DNA of 64,000 bases from Sipunculus nudus (GCA_026874595.1 CM049315.1:10843664-10907663), one strand, 5' to 3'. Shown: positions 47,932 through 59,925, counted from the first letter of the stretch. Numbers and translations are program-made. Notes: generated by a model from the sequence alone, not told the origin.

Positions 47932-49138
47932 TACAAAGCAAATCCCTATTCCTGGCAAGTGATTTCAGCCAGAGGATAAGCTGCAGTCAATCCAAAATTA
48001 TACACCAAGTCGACTCCTCTGTAGTTTAATGGTTATATACGTAATGTACACAGTGACCATTGCTTATCTTATTTTCCCGAAGATTGCCTCCTCTTATTAT
48101 CGCTCACGAGCGCCCGTCGTTAAGGGCTCATGATGTCAGGATTTATGTGTATTAGTCGTTGCACCTGTGGCTATATGCAGCTGCTGCACAGTGTCTGTAT
48201 GTGTAAGCCGGTGAGTAGCAACCAGGTCGTCCGTCGGTCAGTCTGTTTGTTTATGAAATCTCGCCAGGGGGTTACATTTAAATTCTTTTTTCTTTTATTG
48301 TTTTTCAGTGAATAGAATCACGTATTGCGCAAAACAACTGAATAGATTTAAGCGAAAAGTTAAGGAGGGAGTGACATCGGCCAGAGGCTGCAGATCGCGA
48401 AAATAAAGAGGCGTTTCCAAATTATGTTTTTACTTTGGCGGAGGAATGCGCTCCACTGAGTACCATTCTAAATTGCCTGTCTAACCACCTTTCAGTGTGT
48501 CAAGATACCAGTTTCTTTATTAGTTTGTGTCTGTGTTCGTGTGCTCGCATATCTCCGTGCGTGCCCTGCGTGTGTACCTATATATCTGTCTGTAGTTTGA
48601 GAGAGTGAATCCCTAAACCGTTAAACATCTCTCCCTGCTGAGTGACATTCACTAAACACCAGAGATTCCAGGAACTTAATGTATAAAATTACATCATGCC
48701 TCGCCAGCTGGAGACACTCTGACTTCCTCAGAGCCCCACATGACTGTACCCTGCCTTAAGAAACATTACGTCACACAGACCAGCATATTGAGTAGCCAGC
48801 GCGCTGATGACGAAAACAGGTGGCCGGAAGAAAAACTATTTCCGGCAATTCCAGTGGCGTTAGTTATCTAGCTTGGTAGGCACAGACACGATAATCGCTA
48901 ATATTAACAATTATTTACTCGCCGTAAGTTGTTACTGTTTATAATTGCTATTATATGTGACTGTGCGTCATTGACTTTCTAATGGACTGTAAGGCTCTAT
49001 CTTGAATATGAAGAAGATATGGTGTTTGCTTAAACCTTTATATTTTCTTATTGACTAACGGTAAAATAAAAAAAAAGAAAATTTCAGGAGTCATGATAGG
49101 TAGGTATCATATAACACCAGGAGACCGAAGGGGTTTTG
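47932..49138. other. No gene seen
   Basis: Unique DNA of mixed composition. A short stem, CCGGAA...TTCCGG, lies at about 48824-48845. No supported ORF. Confidence 0.35.
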
Positions 49139-49139
49139 A

Positions 49140-49176
<37 letters not shown>

Positions 49177-49200
49177 GACAGAGACAGAGAGAGAGAGAGA
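49139..49200. repeat. GA/GACA microsatellite
   Basis: (GA)n interrupted by GACA repeats. Confidence 0.95.
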
Positions 49201-49808
49201 TGTTAAAAGGCCATTGACATACATTTCATATGCTCTCTTTAAACCCGGGAGGGAGAGGATGAAAGAGGGAAAAGAGCAGGGAAGAATACATGTAATAATG
49301 CTCGTATAGCAAAGCAAGGCGTGGCACCAGTGGTTCATGTTACTAATATATAGTTGCTAATTGCTTCCACTGGCCATGCCAGACACACATATTTCCTTGA
49401 TGATCAGTCATGAACGGAGTGTAATAAGACGTTCTTTATAATGGAGTTGGCTGACTCGGCATTCAGAGGTGCGCCACTGACTCACAAGGCTAACCAAACA
49501 CTGGTTTAATTATCTGCTTGACGAAATACCGCTCAGACTTCAGTGGCTGGTGTTGAAAAGCTGAGTTAGAGCTAACCAATATACTTCATCTTCTCGTAGT
49601 AATCCAGTATTTATATATTGACGATGACTCGATAATTTTACTAGCTTTTTTCCCGGAGTAGATCATGCATGTACATGTGTATGCCGAAATCCGCGCTTGC
49701 ATTCAGTATGCTTGTATGTATTGTAATGTGATTACCCTCACCCAAATTGAAACAATCGATGTTAGTGATGTGTCCAAAAGGTATCATTAAGATGATATTG
49801 CCCCCTCA

Positions 49809-51583
49809 GGCCAGACTTTTTTAATTCTTTGGTTTACGAACATGATTGACTAAAGTGATAGGTAGGAGGTAGGAAAAAAAAAATTGGAACAAACCTGGAT
49901 ACTAGTGTTCGTGAATCCTGTATTGTACAGTTGGGTTATAAAATTCATAATTAAATGGCTCTGTATAAACCTGTATAAAATATATAAAATAATATTTAAA
50001 AATTAAAATATTATCATCATCCTCTTGAGTTTTCCACATGCATCTTGCGTGTGCCATGTTATTTCAAGCCATTCAAATGTCATTGAAGGTAAATTAATGA
50101 CAAATAAAAGTTTAAACAGTAAAACTTATGATTTCATACACACCTGAAATAAAAATTCAGTCACTGTCCCTGCCAAGTGAACTGCCTATTTTTTTATAAA
50201 GTTTTACAAATTAAAGACCAGTCAAACACTTATACAAATACAAAATAATATATTTTTTGTCAGATATGCAAGGAGAAAACTAAATATTCACTGCTAGCAT
50301 GATAGACTGCAGTTTTTATATTTCAGTCGTGAATGACAATCACAATGACAATATGCGACTTGCAGCTAATCGTCTAATGTTTATCAAATGTCAACAACAT
50401 GGAACTCGAGTTGTTTGATTCATGACCATGTCCTTTCCTTTTTGGTGTTGCGCATGTTTGACAATGACAGTCCTTTGAATATACAACAACTGCTAATAAA
50501 GTGAGGTTTCCATTGGAGATCACATTGAATTATTCAATTTTATTAAAATTTTAAAAAGTATTAATAATCTTTATTTATTCATCTGCATTTCTTACCACGG
50601 CCGTGACAGTACGTACCGTACTCAGTTTAACATGCCGTCACTTGGCAACTGTCAGTCCGGAATTGCTTTTCGGCATCCATACACATCAAAGCTTCCATCA
50701 CATCCGTTTAGAACAATTAAATGAATCCTTTCAAAGTTTCTGCATTTTAAATGGCTTTCATTTTAGCTTGCTTTTGTTTTGACTATAAAAATATCCGCAA
50801 AGCCAACGCCTCACATAAAACCGCGCCACTAAGACTATACAGATAGTCGGAAATACTGCAGAAACCCTGAGAATTCCTCAAGTTTTCAAAGAGTACATGA
50901 CGACCTCATGCAGTATATAATTTCATCTGTTCAGTAATTTTCTTTTAAGCGTTACAAGACTACGTTTTTAAGTTTTGACAAGTTATAATATTTTTTTAAG
51001 AGTAAACTTGTGAAACTTAGCCAATTTGCAGTAATAAATAGCGTCTGACTTTGAGTGCAATAATTAGTCTTGAGAAGTAAATTTCTTTGTATATCCAGCA
51101 AGTTATTAACAGTGGCAAGCTGGTAAAGCCGCTATGCAACCAAACTAATTTTCTTTTCTAATTCACATCTATCTATAACAAATATGTTTAACAAATATGA
51201 CCTAAACGCTGGTTTGAAAATGTACTGTAGTGCAGAAAACGAACTTTGAAAACTCTCCAAGAATTCTCAATTTCCCTGCTGAATCTTTTGACTACTTGAT
51301 GGCCAATCAATTGCATTTATGGCCCAAGGATACCCTATTGTGATTGGCTTAAACCCTCCATCTGTCATTATGAAAGTGACCTTATTAGCCAATCATTAGA
51401 GTTCTAACGTTCGAGGTGATCTAATACACACGGTCACTAAACAATTCATTTGTCAACAACCGTGCTGGATTCGGCGACGCAATATAAAAGGAAAAAAGTC
51501 AAAATGCCAATTTTATTTTTTTTCTGAAATGAGGAAATCGGAGGTCGGCGGGTTTGTAAACCGAAAATTAAAAAAGTCTGGCC
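49809..51583. mobile_element. 1.78-kb GGCC-ended element with TCA duplication
   Basis: The left end GGCCAGACTTTTTTAATTCT then TTGGTTTACGAAC is matched by the inverted right end GGCCAGACTTTTTTAATTTT then CGGTTTACAAAC, giving TIRs of about 35 bp. TCA flanks both sides (49806-49808 and 51584-51586). GGCC termini and a 3-bp duplication parallel the MITE family at 20.7 and 26.2 kb, although the inner TIR sequence differs. No transposase was recognised inside, so it is a long nonautonomous element. Assignment to PIF/Harbinger is an inference, since the usual target is TWA. Confidence 0.75.
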
Positions 51584-51829
51584 TCAGAGAAGATTGTATT
51601 GTGTTGGTGTGATCTTGTTGTTCTATTCATTATGGTACTGAAGGTTTTAGCTTTGTGGTGTATTTTTTTATTGTAGTGATGTCATTTGTCAAGGTTGTAA
51701 ACATACTTATAACCAATTTCATATTAATACTTGGGCGTTATAGATTCTTTTAAATGTATGGTGTATTTAATCATTAAAATCATATCCAGCAATTTAGCAT
51801 ATATACCGTATTGACGTAATAAGCGCCAA
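51584..51829. other. No gene seen
   Basis: AT-rich spacer between the 1.78-kb element and the C run. Confidence 0.4.
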
Positions 51830-51851
51830 CCCCCCCCCCCCCCCCCCCCCC
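51830..51851. repeat. Poly-C tract, 22 nt
   Basis: An uninterrupted C run. Confidence 0.98.
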
Positions 51852-52005
51852 ACAGGATTTGGGAGGAGATCGCATTGAGAAAACTGAGGGATGAGCCATC
51901 CTAACCTCGTTGGCAATCAGTGGTCTAATGTGTCATAGATTACATTGACTGACTGTGTCCGTGAAAGGCCGACCCTGCAGGCGGCCATGCTGACCAGGTG
52001 ACATA

Positions 52006-52700
52006 AATTCAGGTATGTATGTGGATGTTTCATGCAACAAAATATATTTACTTGGTGTTAGTTATTTCTTATAATTTATATGTTTTCTTTGAAATAATAC
52101 TAATAAAACTATAAAGACGTATTTTTCCATATGCGGGCTTGAAACCGCCACCGCTCTGTTGTGTATAAGGTCAGTCCCCTGACGATGATAATCCTCGTGG
52201 AATTCAGGTATGCATGTGGATGTACCTACAATAAAATATGTTTACTTGGTGTTTGTTATTTCTCATTATTTATATATTCTCTTTGTGAAAAAAAAAATTA
52301 ATAAAACAATGGAGACGTATTTTGCTATTTGCCCGTATAAATGACTGACCGACACGGCTGTGTCGTGCAAGGTCTGTCCCCTGACGATGAAAATCCCCAT
52401 TGAATTCAGGTACGTATGTTGATTTCTCATTCAATAAAATATACTTGGTGTTTATTTCTCCTTTTTTATAAATTCTCTTCGTGAATTAATATTAATAAAC
52501 CAATAGAGACGTGTTTTTTCCATTTGCCGGTTTGAATGACTGACCGACACGGCTGTGTCGTGCAAGGTCTGTCCCCTGACGATGATAATCCTCGTGGAAT
52601 TCAGGTACGTATGTGGATGTATCATTCAATAAAATATATTAATACGGTGTTTGTTATTTCTCATAATTAATATTTCTCTCTTAGATAATAGTAATGAAAC
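52006..52700 (+). repeat. ~197-bp tandem repeat, 3.4 copies
   Basis: Units begin AATTCAGGTA(C/T)GTATG at 52006, 52201, 52403 and 52598 (lengths 195, 202 and 195), and the last is partial. Shared blocks are 'caataaaatata', 'cttggtgtttgttatttct', 'gagacgtatttt' and 'gtcccctgacgatgataatc'. Units 2 and 3 also contain the stem CGACACGGCTGTGTCG. Conservation is highest in the GC-rich half. CCTGACGA...TCGTGGAATTCAGG at each junction can also pair. Confidence 0.85.
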
Positions 52701-53903
52701 AGCAAACATGTCTTTCAAACTCTATGCCGCGTTTGTCAATGTACATGCAGTGAAACTAATAACAGCTGAAATAATGCCCCAATTGACCATTTTAAAATCA
52801 TGAGTAATCAACGGGTTGCACGGTCAGATAAACTTTTCCTTTATCGTTGTAGTTTAATGTGACAGTTGTATAATACACTGGTATATATGACTTAAAATGC
52901 AAGTTATCCCGCCTGCACAGACTTCTATTGCTACACGAAGCACTAACTGGGTATTCTGACTCGTGTATATATATCGTACGTCCGAGCTTTATGCGAATAA
53001 TTTATTCACAGGTAATTTTATGTATCGCCTAGCGGGGAGTTCACTGTCATTAAAAAACGACTTGATACAAAATGCCTTCCTTGTTTCGGGAGCGGTAAAC
53101 GTCAACGTGATCAAATTATAACAACAGGCATGAAACCTGTCAGCTTGACCACAAAAATGACCTGCGGCTTTGATTTTCACATGCAGCAATACAGATTTCG
53201 GGCCACTAATTCCAAAACAAAACGAGGTCAAGGGTCAGAGGTTAATAAGGCCACCTAAAGCAACATACAAGGCAATGGATTTTGATTCGAATCTCTTGTG
53301 TATTCAATTTTAACAGGAACCTTAATTTGAAATGAAAAACCATCATGGAGCAAGGGATCCAAACATGATTTATTTTTCTACAAGTAAATACAAATCGTAT
53401 GGGGAACGTTATATCAAATGGATGGCGCGAGTTTCTCGACAAATTACTTGCGTGTACACGTGATACAATATAGCGTCAGATATCGGCGTGTGCATGTCGG
53501 CAGTTATGAAAATTGTTATAAAATGAAAGCCCATGCTTGTGGTGAAGTTATTATAATACGCTGGTGTCGGAGGGCCAGTATTTCAGCTTTTTTGGAACTT
53601 TTGGGTGTAATATCCTGCTGAATGAAGGACAGAAAGGACAATTATTGGCGATGTCATTCCATGTCATACATTGGCTCAGCTGTCAAAGGTATTTAAGCAA
53701 GGTGACTGACATAATGACTGTCTTGCACTCGCATACTACAAAAATCGGGATCACTTGGATTAGTTATTATATTTCAAAACTTTACACATCCATCGCTTAA
53801 GATCGTTGTTTTTTCTGAACTGCACTTAAAGTGCTGTGAAGTGAAACACGTGTACACAAGCCGCAGTGTTAGAGGATCGCAACGCATTTTGGAAGTTGGC
53901 ATA
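52701..53903. other. No gene seen
   Basis: Unique DNA; ORFs of 65-80 codons on both strands have no recognisable domain. Confidence 0.4.
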
Positions 53904-53942
53904 TTTTTTTTTTTTTTTTTTTTGGGGGGGGGGGGGGGGGGG
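53904..53942. repeat. T20-G19 homopolymer pair
   Basis: A run of about 20 T directly followed by about 19 G. Confidence 0.95.
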
Positions 53943-54943
53943 AGCTCATTAAAGAAGAACAAGAACCTTTGAGACAACACAGTTTCATAATCCAGCAACA
54001 GAATATTATATACACAAGTTGACTTTAAGTCAGCTTAACTTAAGAGTGAAGAAAATGTAGGTGGCGCCATCTGTACTGAACTTATTTAAACTGTAACATG
54101 TTGACATAGCGATACAAATGAGACATACGTGTATTTGTTATGGAAATAAATGTAGTATTAATGATAATTTGCTCCATTTTGATCGGGTTTGATCCGTATA
54201 TATGAAGAGTCCACGGTCAAGGTTTTGGATTTATCTGACGGACTTACGTTTAACATTAATTGGCTGCAGCTCCAAGACCCTCGCGACAAACGTGAGTGCT
54301 CTAACAAGCCTTTGCCTGTCATCACATGTCGTCCAGGCCAGCCAGGAAGTCAGCCTGAACAGCCCCATCCCCAACAGCAATTCAGCCCCATACAGCTGCC
54401 GGTTATAGGAGTTAAGAGACCTGGTTTCCAGGCTGCTGTTGCTTCTGCTCCGCTCTTCATACATCTCGACCCAACATCACCTGCTGTGATACAGACTTAT
54501 GTCGTGTTTATTTCCACGTTGTGGTCGCACTCAGGGATGCCAGTCATGTACAAATACTCAACACCACTGTCTTCACTATTATGTAAGGTACAGTTAACAA
54601 CTAAGTGGCATTCCCAGGCCAGACCGTGTGTCCAGGGCTGTTCCGTGCATGCCAAGCTTAATGTGATTGGATTCGCCTTCTCTTTTTATTATCGGCATCT
54701 GTTGTTTATCCGCGAGTGGGCAGGAGCTTATATTTGTTTCTTTATTGGCTTGTAACAAATACTTACATATGCTGAAATCAGCTTCAAGTAAGTTGGTTTA
54801 GAAGAATTTTACAATTATCTAAAATATAAGTAATAATGGTTTAATTGTCGGGTGAGCTTCACGCCTTTATCCGAACTGTTTTTCTTTTCACTATGCATGG
54901 AAGTATGTTTTGCACACAATGTAAACTGGGTGTTTATATGTGT

Positions 54944-54944
<1 letters not shown>
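53943..54944 (+). other. Open region, no gene supported
   Basis: A frame open from 54189 to 54755 has only a TTG where the first Met would be. It includes a Pro/Gln-rich patch (PGSQPEQPHPQQQFSP) and ends in a hydrophobic segment. The neighbouring frame has an ATG at 54202 (MKSPRSRFWIYL...) followed 90 bp later by a good donor, AAC/GTGAGT. Either could be an exon; neither matches a family I know. Confidence 0.2.
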
Positions 54945-54996
<52 letters not shown>

Positions 54997-55026
54997 ACAG
55001 AGAGACAGACAGGTGGGGGGGGGGGG
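54945..55026. repeat. GA microsatellite and G run
   Basis: (GA)n at 54945-54993, then GACA words and a G run ending at 55026. Confidence 0.9.
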
Positions 55027-55977
55027 CAGGCAAAGGAACCTTATTTGGCGTATTATCTCCAGAGAGGGAGTCGGTTGATATATTAAACGAAATGTGTCCC
55101 GTTACTGGAAGAGGATACCAGCTTCTCAAAAGGGTTATATGCATGGACCTTTATTTTCAAAGTAGATGAGAACAAACATATGCACAGAACATATTAGGCA
55201 GAACGTTTAACATACCCAATGCCTTAGCTTTGTTTGCATTTTAGGGCTGTCAAAGTAATCAAGATACTGGAGGTTTTGTATCATGTTTTTAATTATTCTG
55301 GGGGTGCTTACAAGCCCCATAGCTGTGAGAATATTGTTTTTTATTGACCTCCCTGGATATTCACTAAGAAGGTTCTAGTTCCAGGGGTTCCGATTTGTGC
55401 CCTGCTAATGGACGCCCCGACATCCAGACACCCCGACATTCCTATACCTCAGCTGACCCTCAGTCAGCTGAGCTAATAATAACCGTGTTTCACCATACAT
55501 GATAGAATCCTTTGAATTTCAAGTTTATTAAAGATGATGCCTCTCGCCACCAGGAGGAGTTAACATAAAACGTGCTTAAAAGATCGGACATTCACTCATC
55601 AGTCATTCACTCATGAACCTGTTGCTGTTGTTCATGTTAGTAAATAAGACATTTTAATAAAAAATAATTTATTATTTTTCAAATAATGTACCAATCTTTC
55701 ACAAGTTTACAGTTTCGTGTACAAAACATGAATACAATGAAAGATGACATGTTAAACTGGCCAAGGCATCCAATGCCTCGATGAAAAAATAATAAATAGG
55801 TGCTAGTTGTTGTTTACAATAACACAAGCACATATGCACTGTACATAGATTCTGCAGGCTGAGAGTAGAAGTTGAGTTCTGCAGTAAAAAGTGAATACTC
55901 GGGAGTAGGTAGCGTATAAATATTAAATATCAGAAAACACTCCTTCATATGCCTGTTGATTTAATTAATGGTATACA
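55027..55977. other. No gene seen
   Basis: Unique DNA. TAGGGCTGTCAAAGTAATCA at 55244 resembles a hAT terminus, but no partner was found. Confidence 0.35.
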
Positions 55978-56232
55978 TTTATATTTCACTGCTGGGACGC
56001 ATATGCAGTGTATTTCACTGTTGGTATGTATGTGTATTTCATTGCTGGTATGCGTGTAAATTTCACTGCTGGTATGAATGTATATTTCATTGCTGGTATG
56101 CGTGTACATTTCACTGCTGGTATGAGTGTGTATTTCACTGCTGCACTGGTATGCATGTGTATTTCATTGCTTGTATGCGTGTATTTTTCACTGCTGGTAT
56201 GCATGCATATTTCCCAGCTGGTGTTCGTGTAC
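55978..56232 (+). repeat. 24-bp minisatellite, ~10 copies
   Basis: The unit is close to 'tatttcactgctggtatgcg' plus 'tgtg'. It is a multiple of three, so plus-strand frames stay open and read VYFTAGMR or a similar eight-residue repeat. One unit carries a small insertion (near 56147) that shifts the frame. The short ORFs here reflect the repeat. Confidence 0.85.
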
Positions 56233-56475
56233 ATAGAGCGGGTGTTGAGCGTTATCTGGCATTCCCATAAATAAACTACAGTGAAAATTACACTGGATAG
56301 GCATGTAGGTAGCGACCTTCAGAAGAATTCTTCCCCTACAGTTTGAAAACAACTTCAATACTTAATATTTAAATAACTTGTAAAATATCTTTTCTTGGAT
56401 ACCACTGATAAGAAACACAAGCACATAATTTTAACTTACTGTTTTCATATTTCAACTTTTACTGCTAGACACTTG

Positions 56476-56481
<6 letters not shown>

Positions 56482-56550
<69 letters not shown>
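56482..56550. repeat. AT microsatellite
   Basis: A pure (AT)n run of about 69 bp. Confidence 0.97.
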
Positions 56551-56552
<2 letters not shown>

Positions 56553-57753
56553 TTTTTGACCAATGTGGAAATTTTACGAGTCCATAAAAAATGAACAGAT
56601 GTTCTTAGTTAATGCTTATCATGAACACGCGCATTATCACAAACAACCCTGGAGATATAAATAAGATAAATAATAAACATAAAACATACACAGGTTTCAT
56701 AATAAATTATCAGTACCATTCTTTTCCGCATAACCTCTTCACAATGTCAGGTCACCTTCGAATCGAAACGCACCGAAGGCCCCCAATTCCCCTATCTGTC
56801 AGGTATACCCAATAGCTTACACTAGTACAGTGTGGTGTACAGGTATAAGTGTATGACTGAGCAGTTCTTCGTTTGAGTGACTTATCGCTGGTGTCACTGG
56901 GTACGGGGGTGAGTCAAGCCGTCACTGTCACAATATTCACTCCTGAACTGCCCCGTGTTGCACCGAGCCACGGCCGCAAACATCCTCATTTAAATGACAG
57001 GTCACTTTTATGAATGGAAATGTACTTACTTACTCAAGCGTCTTAAACAGGATTGTCAGTTGTACATGACAGAATAACTAGTGCTGCGGTCCATAGGCTG
57101 GCACCCTGAGTATTGTTGTGGTAACCAACAATGTAAATCGTTCTCCCTTGCGGTTTAAAAAGCAAGCTGTGACTTCCTTATTGATATCTGGGTTTTATCA
57201 TACCAATGTGTTTCCCTTTAATCTGAGGGAATTACCTCATCTTCAAATTTTGGTTTCATTTCGTGCTGATCTTTGGAATGACTGCCGTACGGCGGTGACG
57301 GGGGGAGGGGGGGGGGGGGGCTTTAGCATTTCTCGATCCCGCTATTACGGATACATGATCTGGTGTATATAGTCACACGGAACGAGGTATATGCAGTGTC
57401 ATGTTGCCTGGTGCAGCCGGATGGCAAGCTCAGCATATCAGTCCTGTGCTGAGATCACATGCCTGCTACATATAAGTCCGGTAGCTTGGCAAGTCACGCA
57501 CGTACATTTGAGGTCACCATAGTCAGGATAATCCCAAACAGTTTTGTTTTGTGTAATGCACAACAGTCCATTAAAATGCACAACCGACTTTCAAGTACAT
57601 ATTATGCACGCATTTTCTGCAGTATAAATATCTTTCATTCCCGCTCATGTATTTCACCGAACAGAGCCCCCTGAGACACAAAACTTGTGCAGCACAGTCT
57701 TGTTTACACGTTCTGTACGTGTATCAGTCCAATGTAACAGTTATGGTACACAC
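56551..57753. other. No gene seen; one G run
   Basis: Unique DNA with an interrupted G tract at 57300-57320. On the minus strand this is the region downstream of the PH-like gene and may include its 3' UTR; an ATTAAA (as TTTAAT) lies near 57217. Confidence 0.3.
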
Positions 57754-58269
57754 TCACTCGTCTAACGCCTCTTCTGTTAAGGTTGGCATCAGTGGTCTTC
57801 TTGGTATGGACATGGTTTGTGAAGACAACGCACACAGTGGGCTTCTACTGTCTTTTGATATTTTTCTCTCAGTCCCCTCCCTGTTGACAGCTTTCAACCA
57901 GTCCTGTGTGTCCTCTGGTCTCAAAGGTGTGATGGTTAAACTCCCTTTATCTCCATCTTTAGCAACAATGTTGAATGACCCATCCGCAGAATTTAGCGCT
58001 CTCCCTGTACAGTGCTTCAAATTTAAAAAACCACAGTCACTGCAGAACAAACGCTCCTGTGATATGACAGCATAGTGTTCATACGGCGTTGTGTAAATAC
58101 TCAACAACACCCGTACTTTCCGTGATATACCAGTCTGTCGTAGGTAAACTGGCCCTACCTTCACTGGCTGTACGTGAGCGTCCCCCATTTCGCTGACGAG
58201 TTGGTTCAGTGATGGGGCCATATTCTCAATGTTTATACGTTTCTCTTTCATCAGTCGTTCAGACAGCAT
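57754..58269 (-). CDS. Small PH-like domain protein
   Basis: A 171-codon ORF of ordinary protein composition without repeats, the best host gene in the window. Residues about 38-125 fit a pleckstrin-homology pattern: a first strand GPVYLRQTG, VRVLLSIYTTPYEHYAVIS, LFCSDCGFLNLKHC, FNIVAKDG, LTITPLRPED, and a C-terminal helix DTQDWLKAVN with the conserved Trp. PH domains usually bind phosphoinositides or partner proteins at membranes. The tail is rich in Ser, Pro and Arg. The first ATG has a weak context; Met17 (58221, AATATGG) is better, so a 155-residue product is possible. No introns are seen within it, but upstream exons cannot be excluded because the frame stays open for 33 codons above the ATG. 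The family assignment is from pattern only. Confidence 0.6.
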   Translation of the reverse strand: MLSERLMKEKRINIENMAPSLNQLVSEMGDAHVQPVKVGPVYLRQTGISRKVRVLLSIYTTPYEHYAVISQERLFCSDCGFLNLKHCTGRALNSADGSFNIVAKDGDKGSLTITPLRPEDTQDWLKAVNREGTERKISKDSRSPLCALSSQTMSIPRRPLMPTLTEEALDE

Positions 58270-58363
58270 CGACCGTGTAGAGCTCTGATCGTTGGAGGAT
58301 TCTAGTACAGCGCGTGGTTTTGTTTTGATCTGAGCTTGCTTCTCTCTAGTAGTGTAACGATGT

Positions 58364-58372
58364 GTTATGACT
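58364..58372 (-). promoter_or_regulatory. Possible transcription start (Inr)
   Basis: On the minus strand GAGTCATAA lies about 27-32 nt downstream of the TATA box, the expected position. TCATA is an acceptable initiator. The 5' UTR would be about 100 nt. Confidence 0.3.
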
Positions 58373-58390
58373 CAAGCCAATGTGCATGGT

Positions 58391-58400
58391 GTATATATAC
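58391..58400 (-). promoter_or_regulatory. TATA box of PH-like gene
   Basis: GTATATATAC on the minus strand, about 125 nt upstream of the first ATG, in otherwise non-AT-repeat sequence. Confidence 0.45.
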
Positions 58401-58518
58401 CAAGCTATCCATATAAGGCTGGTCATGTGACCACACTTGACCCCTGACCCTGCACCCAGACACGACTCACTCGGTGTACGCTGTGCCACTGATGAAACCC
58501 ACGATGTCAGTCAGCCGA

Positions 58519-58523
58519 CCAAT
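58519..58523. promoter_or_regulatory. CCAAT box
   Basis: GACCAATCAGCG is a full NF-Y type site, about 150 nt upstream of the presumed start site. The motif works in either orientation. Confidence 0.35.
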
Positions 58524-58560
58524 CAGCGGACCGGCACGTACGCATCTCATTACCTACTTC

Positions 58561-58568
58561 TGACGTCA
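58561..58568. promoter_or_regulatory. CRE site TGACGTCA
   Basis: A perfect palindromic CRE about 195 nt upstream of the presumed start site. With the CCAAT and TATA motifs it gives a classical inducible-promoter arrangement for the minus-strand gene (inference). Confidence 0.35.
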
Positions 58569-58599
58569 CCACAACACGAGGGGAAGCAGACGACACCTG

Positions 58600-59549
58600 C
58601 CTGACTAGCAATGACAGCGAATTACGCCGAACTGATTGTAAAAGGAGTCTAGCACAGACTTACAAATTATTTTGCTGTTTATTTATGTCGCCCACGTTCA
58701 TTCAATCTACCACACGTTAACAAACGGTTGATAAACTAAACTAGCCATCGTAATATTTAATTGCACTCTAGATATCAGGTTAATTGCAGTGAATTGGCGA
58801 ATGAATTGGCTGAATGCGTAGGGAGACCAGCTTGGGACTTCTTGTAGAGGCATGGCGATTTGTTAACACGGTTATTTCCGGCAGATATAAGAGGGCGGCA
58901 TCGCGATGCAGTTGATTAAAGCGTTGTTTAATCAAACCTTTCCTGTATTACGCGTCGCCCCCATGTTGAGGGCTTCTTGACCGCTCGGACAAATAGAATA
59001 ATTGATTGGCGTCGACTTGGTTCGCCTGATTTACCATGGACAGTCATTACATTAATGTTTGGACGGATAAATTTTCCTCCCACACGTGTATTTGGACGCT
59101 GGCAGTGAAAGGAAAAGTAATTGGGTTCACCAAGTGCTGGCACTTCAATCATTATTCTATTTTGATATAATTCAACATAATTCCTGTCAGAGATAACAAA
59201 AGTTGTGCATTTTTATATAGGTATATAAGATTGCATCTAAAAGTCACAGTACTTTGTTATAATACCGCAATGTTTTACTTTTAAATATACCTCCATAAGT
59301 CTCACCAAAATAAATTTTGACATTCAATTTATCAATCGATCAATGAATTGTCATTCCCCTATTATGCTGGAAAAATCTGTTAAAAAAAAAAATTAACCCA
59401 TTTCAAATAAGCTCATGTGTCATTCACAGAAAAAAGAGAGGATATAATAGAGGAAATAAATAGATATATGACAGCACGAAACCAAACGTTTTATAAAAAA
59501 AGAGAACATAAAGAAACTATACGTTCAGTTTTTTTCTGTTTGATTTAAC
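58600..59549. other. No gene seen
   Basis: Unique DNA upstream of the PH-like gene. The minus-strand ORF at 58928-59152 has no recognisable domain. Confidence 0.4.
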
Positions 59550-59579
59550 ACACACACACACACACACGAACACACATAT

Positions 59580-59640
<61 letters not shown>

Positions 59641-59641
59641 T

Positions 59642-59711
<70 letters not shown>
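59550..59711. repeat. CA and long AT microsatellite
   Basis: (CA)n at 59550-59569 is followed by about 135 bp of (AT)n with ATAA and CACACAT interruptions. Confidence 0.97.
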
Positions 59712-59715
<4 letters not shown>

Positions 59716-59851
59716 TTGCGGTGTATGAAGCTGCATATGTATTTATGTGAACTGTTGTATACAAAGTGAAACGTACAAAATCAAAATGTTATGCACGCAG
59801 GGCATGTATGCGAATGCGATCTGTGTTAAAAGTGGTTCATTAGTTAATTGA

Positions 59852-59856
<5 letters not shown>

Positions 59857-59915
<59 letters not shown>

Positions 59916-59925
59916 AGATATTTAA
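59857..59925. repeat. AT microsatellite
   Basis: (AT)n with a few interruptions at the right end. Confidence 0.95.

Noticed and set aside
55244-55265. hAT-like terminus TAGGGCTGTCAAAGTAATCA.
   Set aside because: No inverted partner ending in CAGCCCTA and no 8-bp duplication was found within a few kilobases.
57647-58075. 142-codon plus-strand ORF.
   Set aside because: It lies antisense to the PH-like ORF, which has the better protein composition and upstream promoter motifs.
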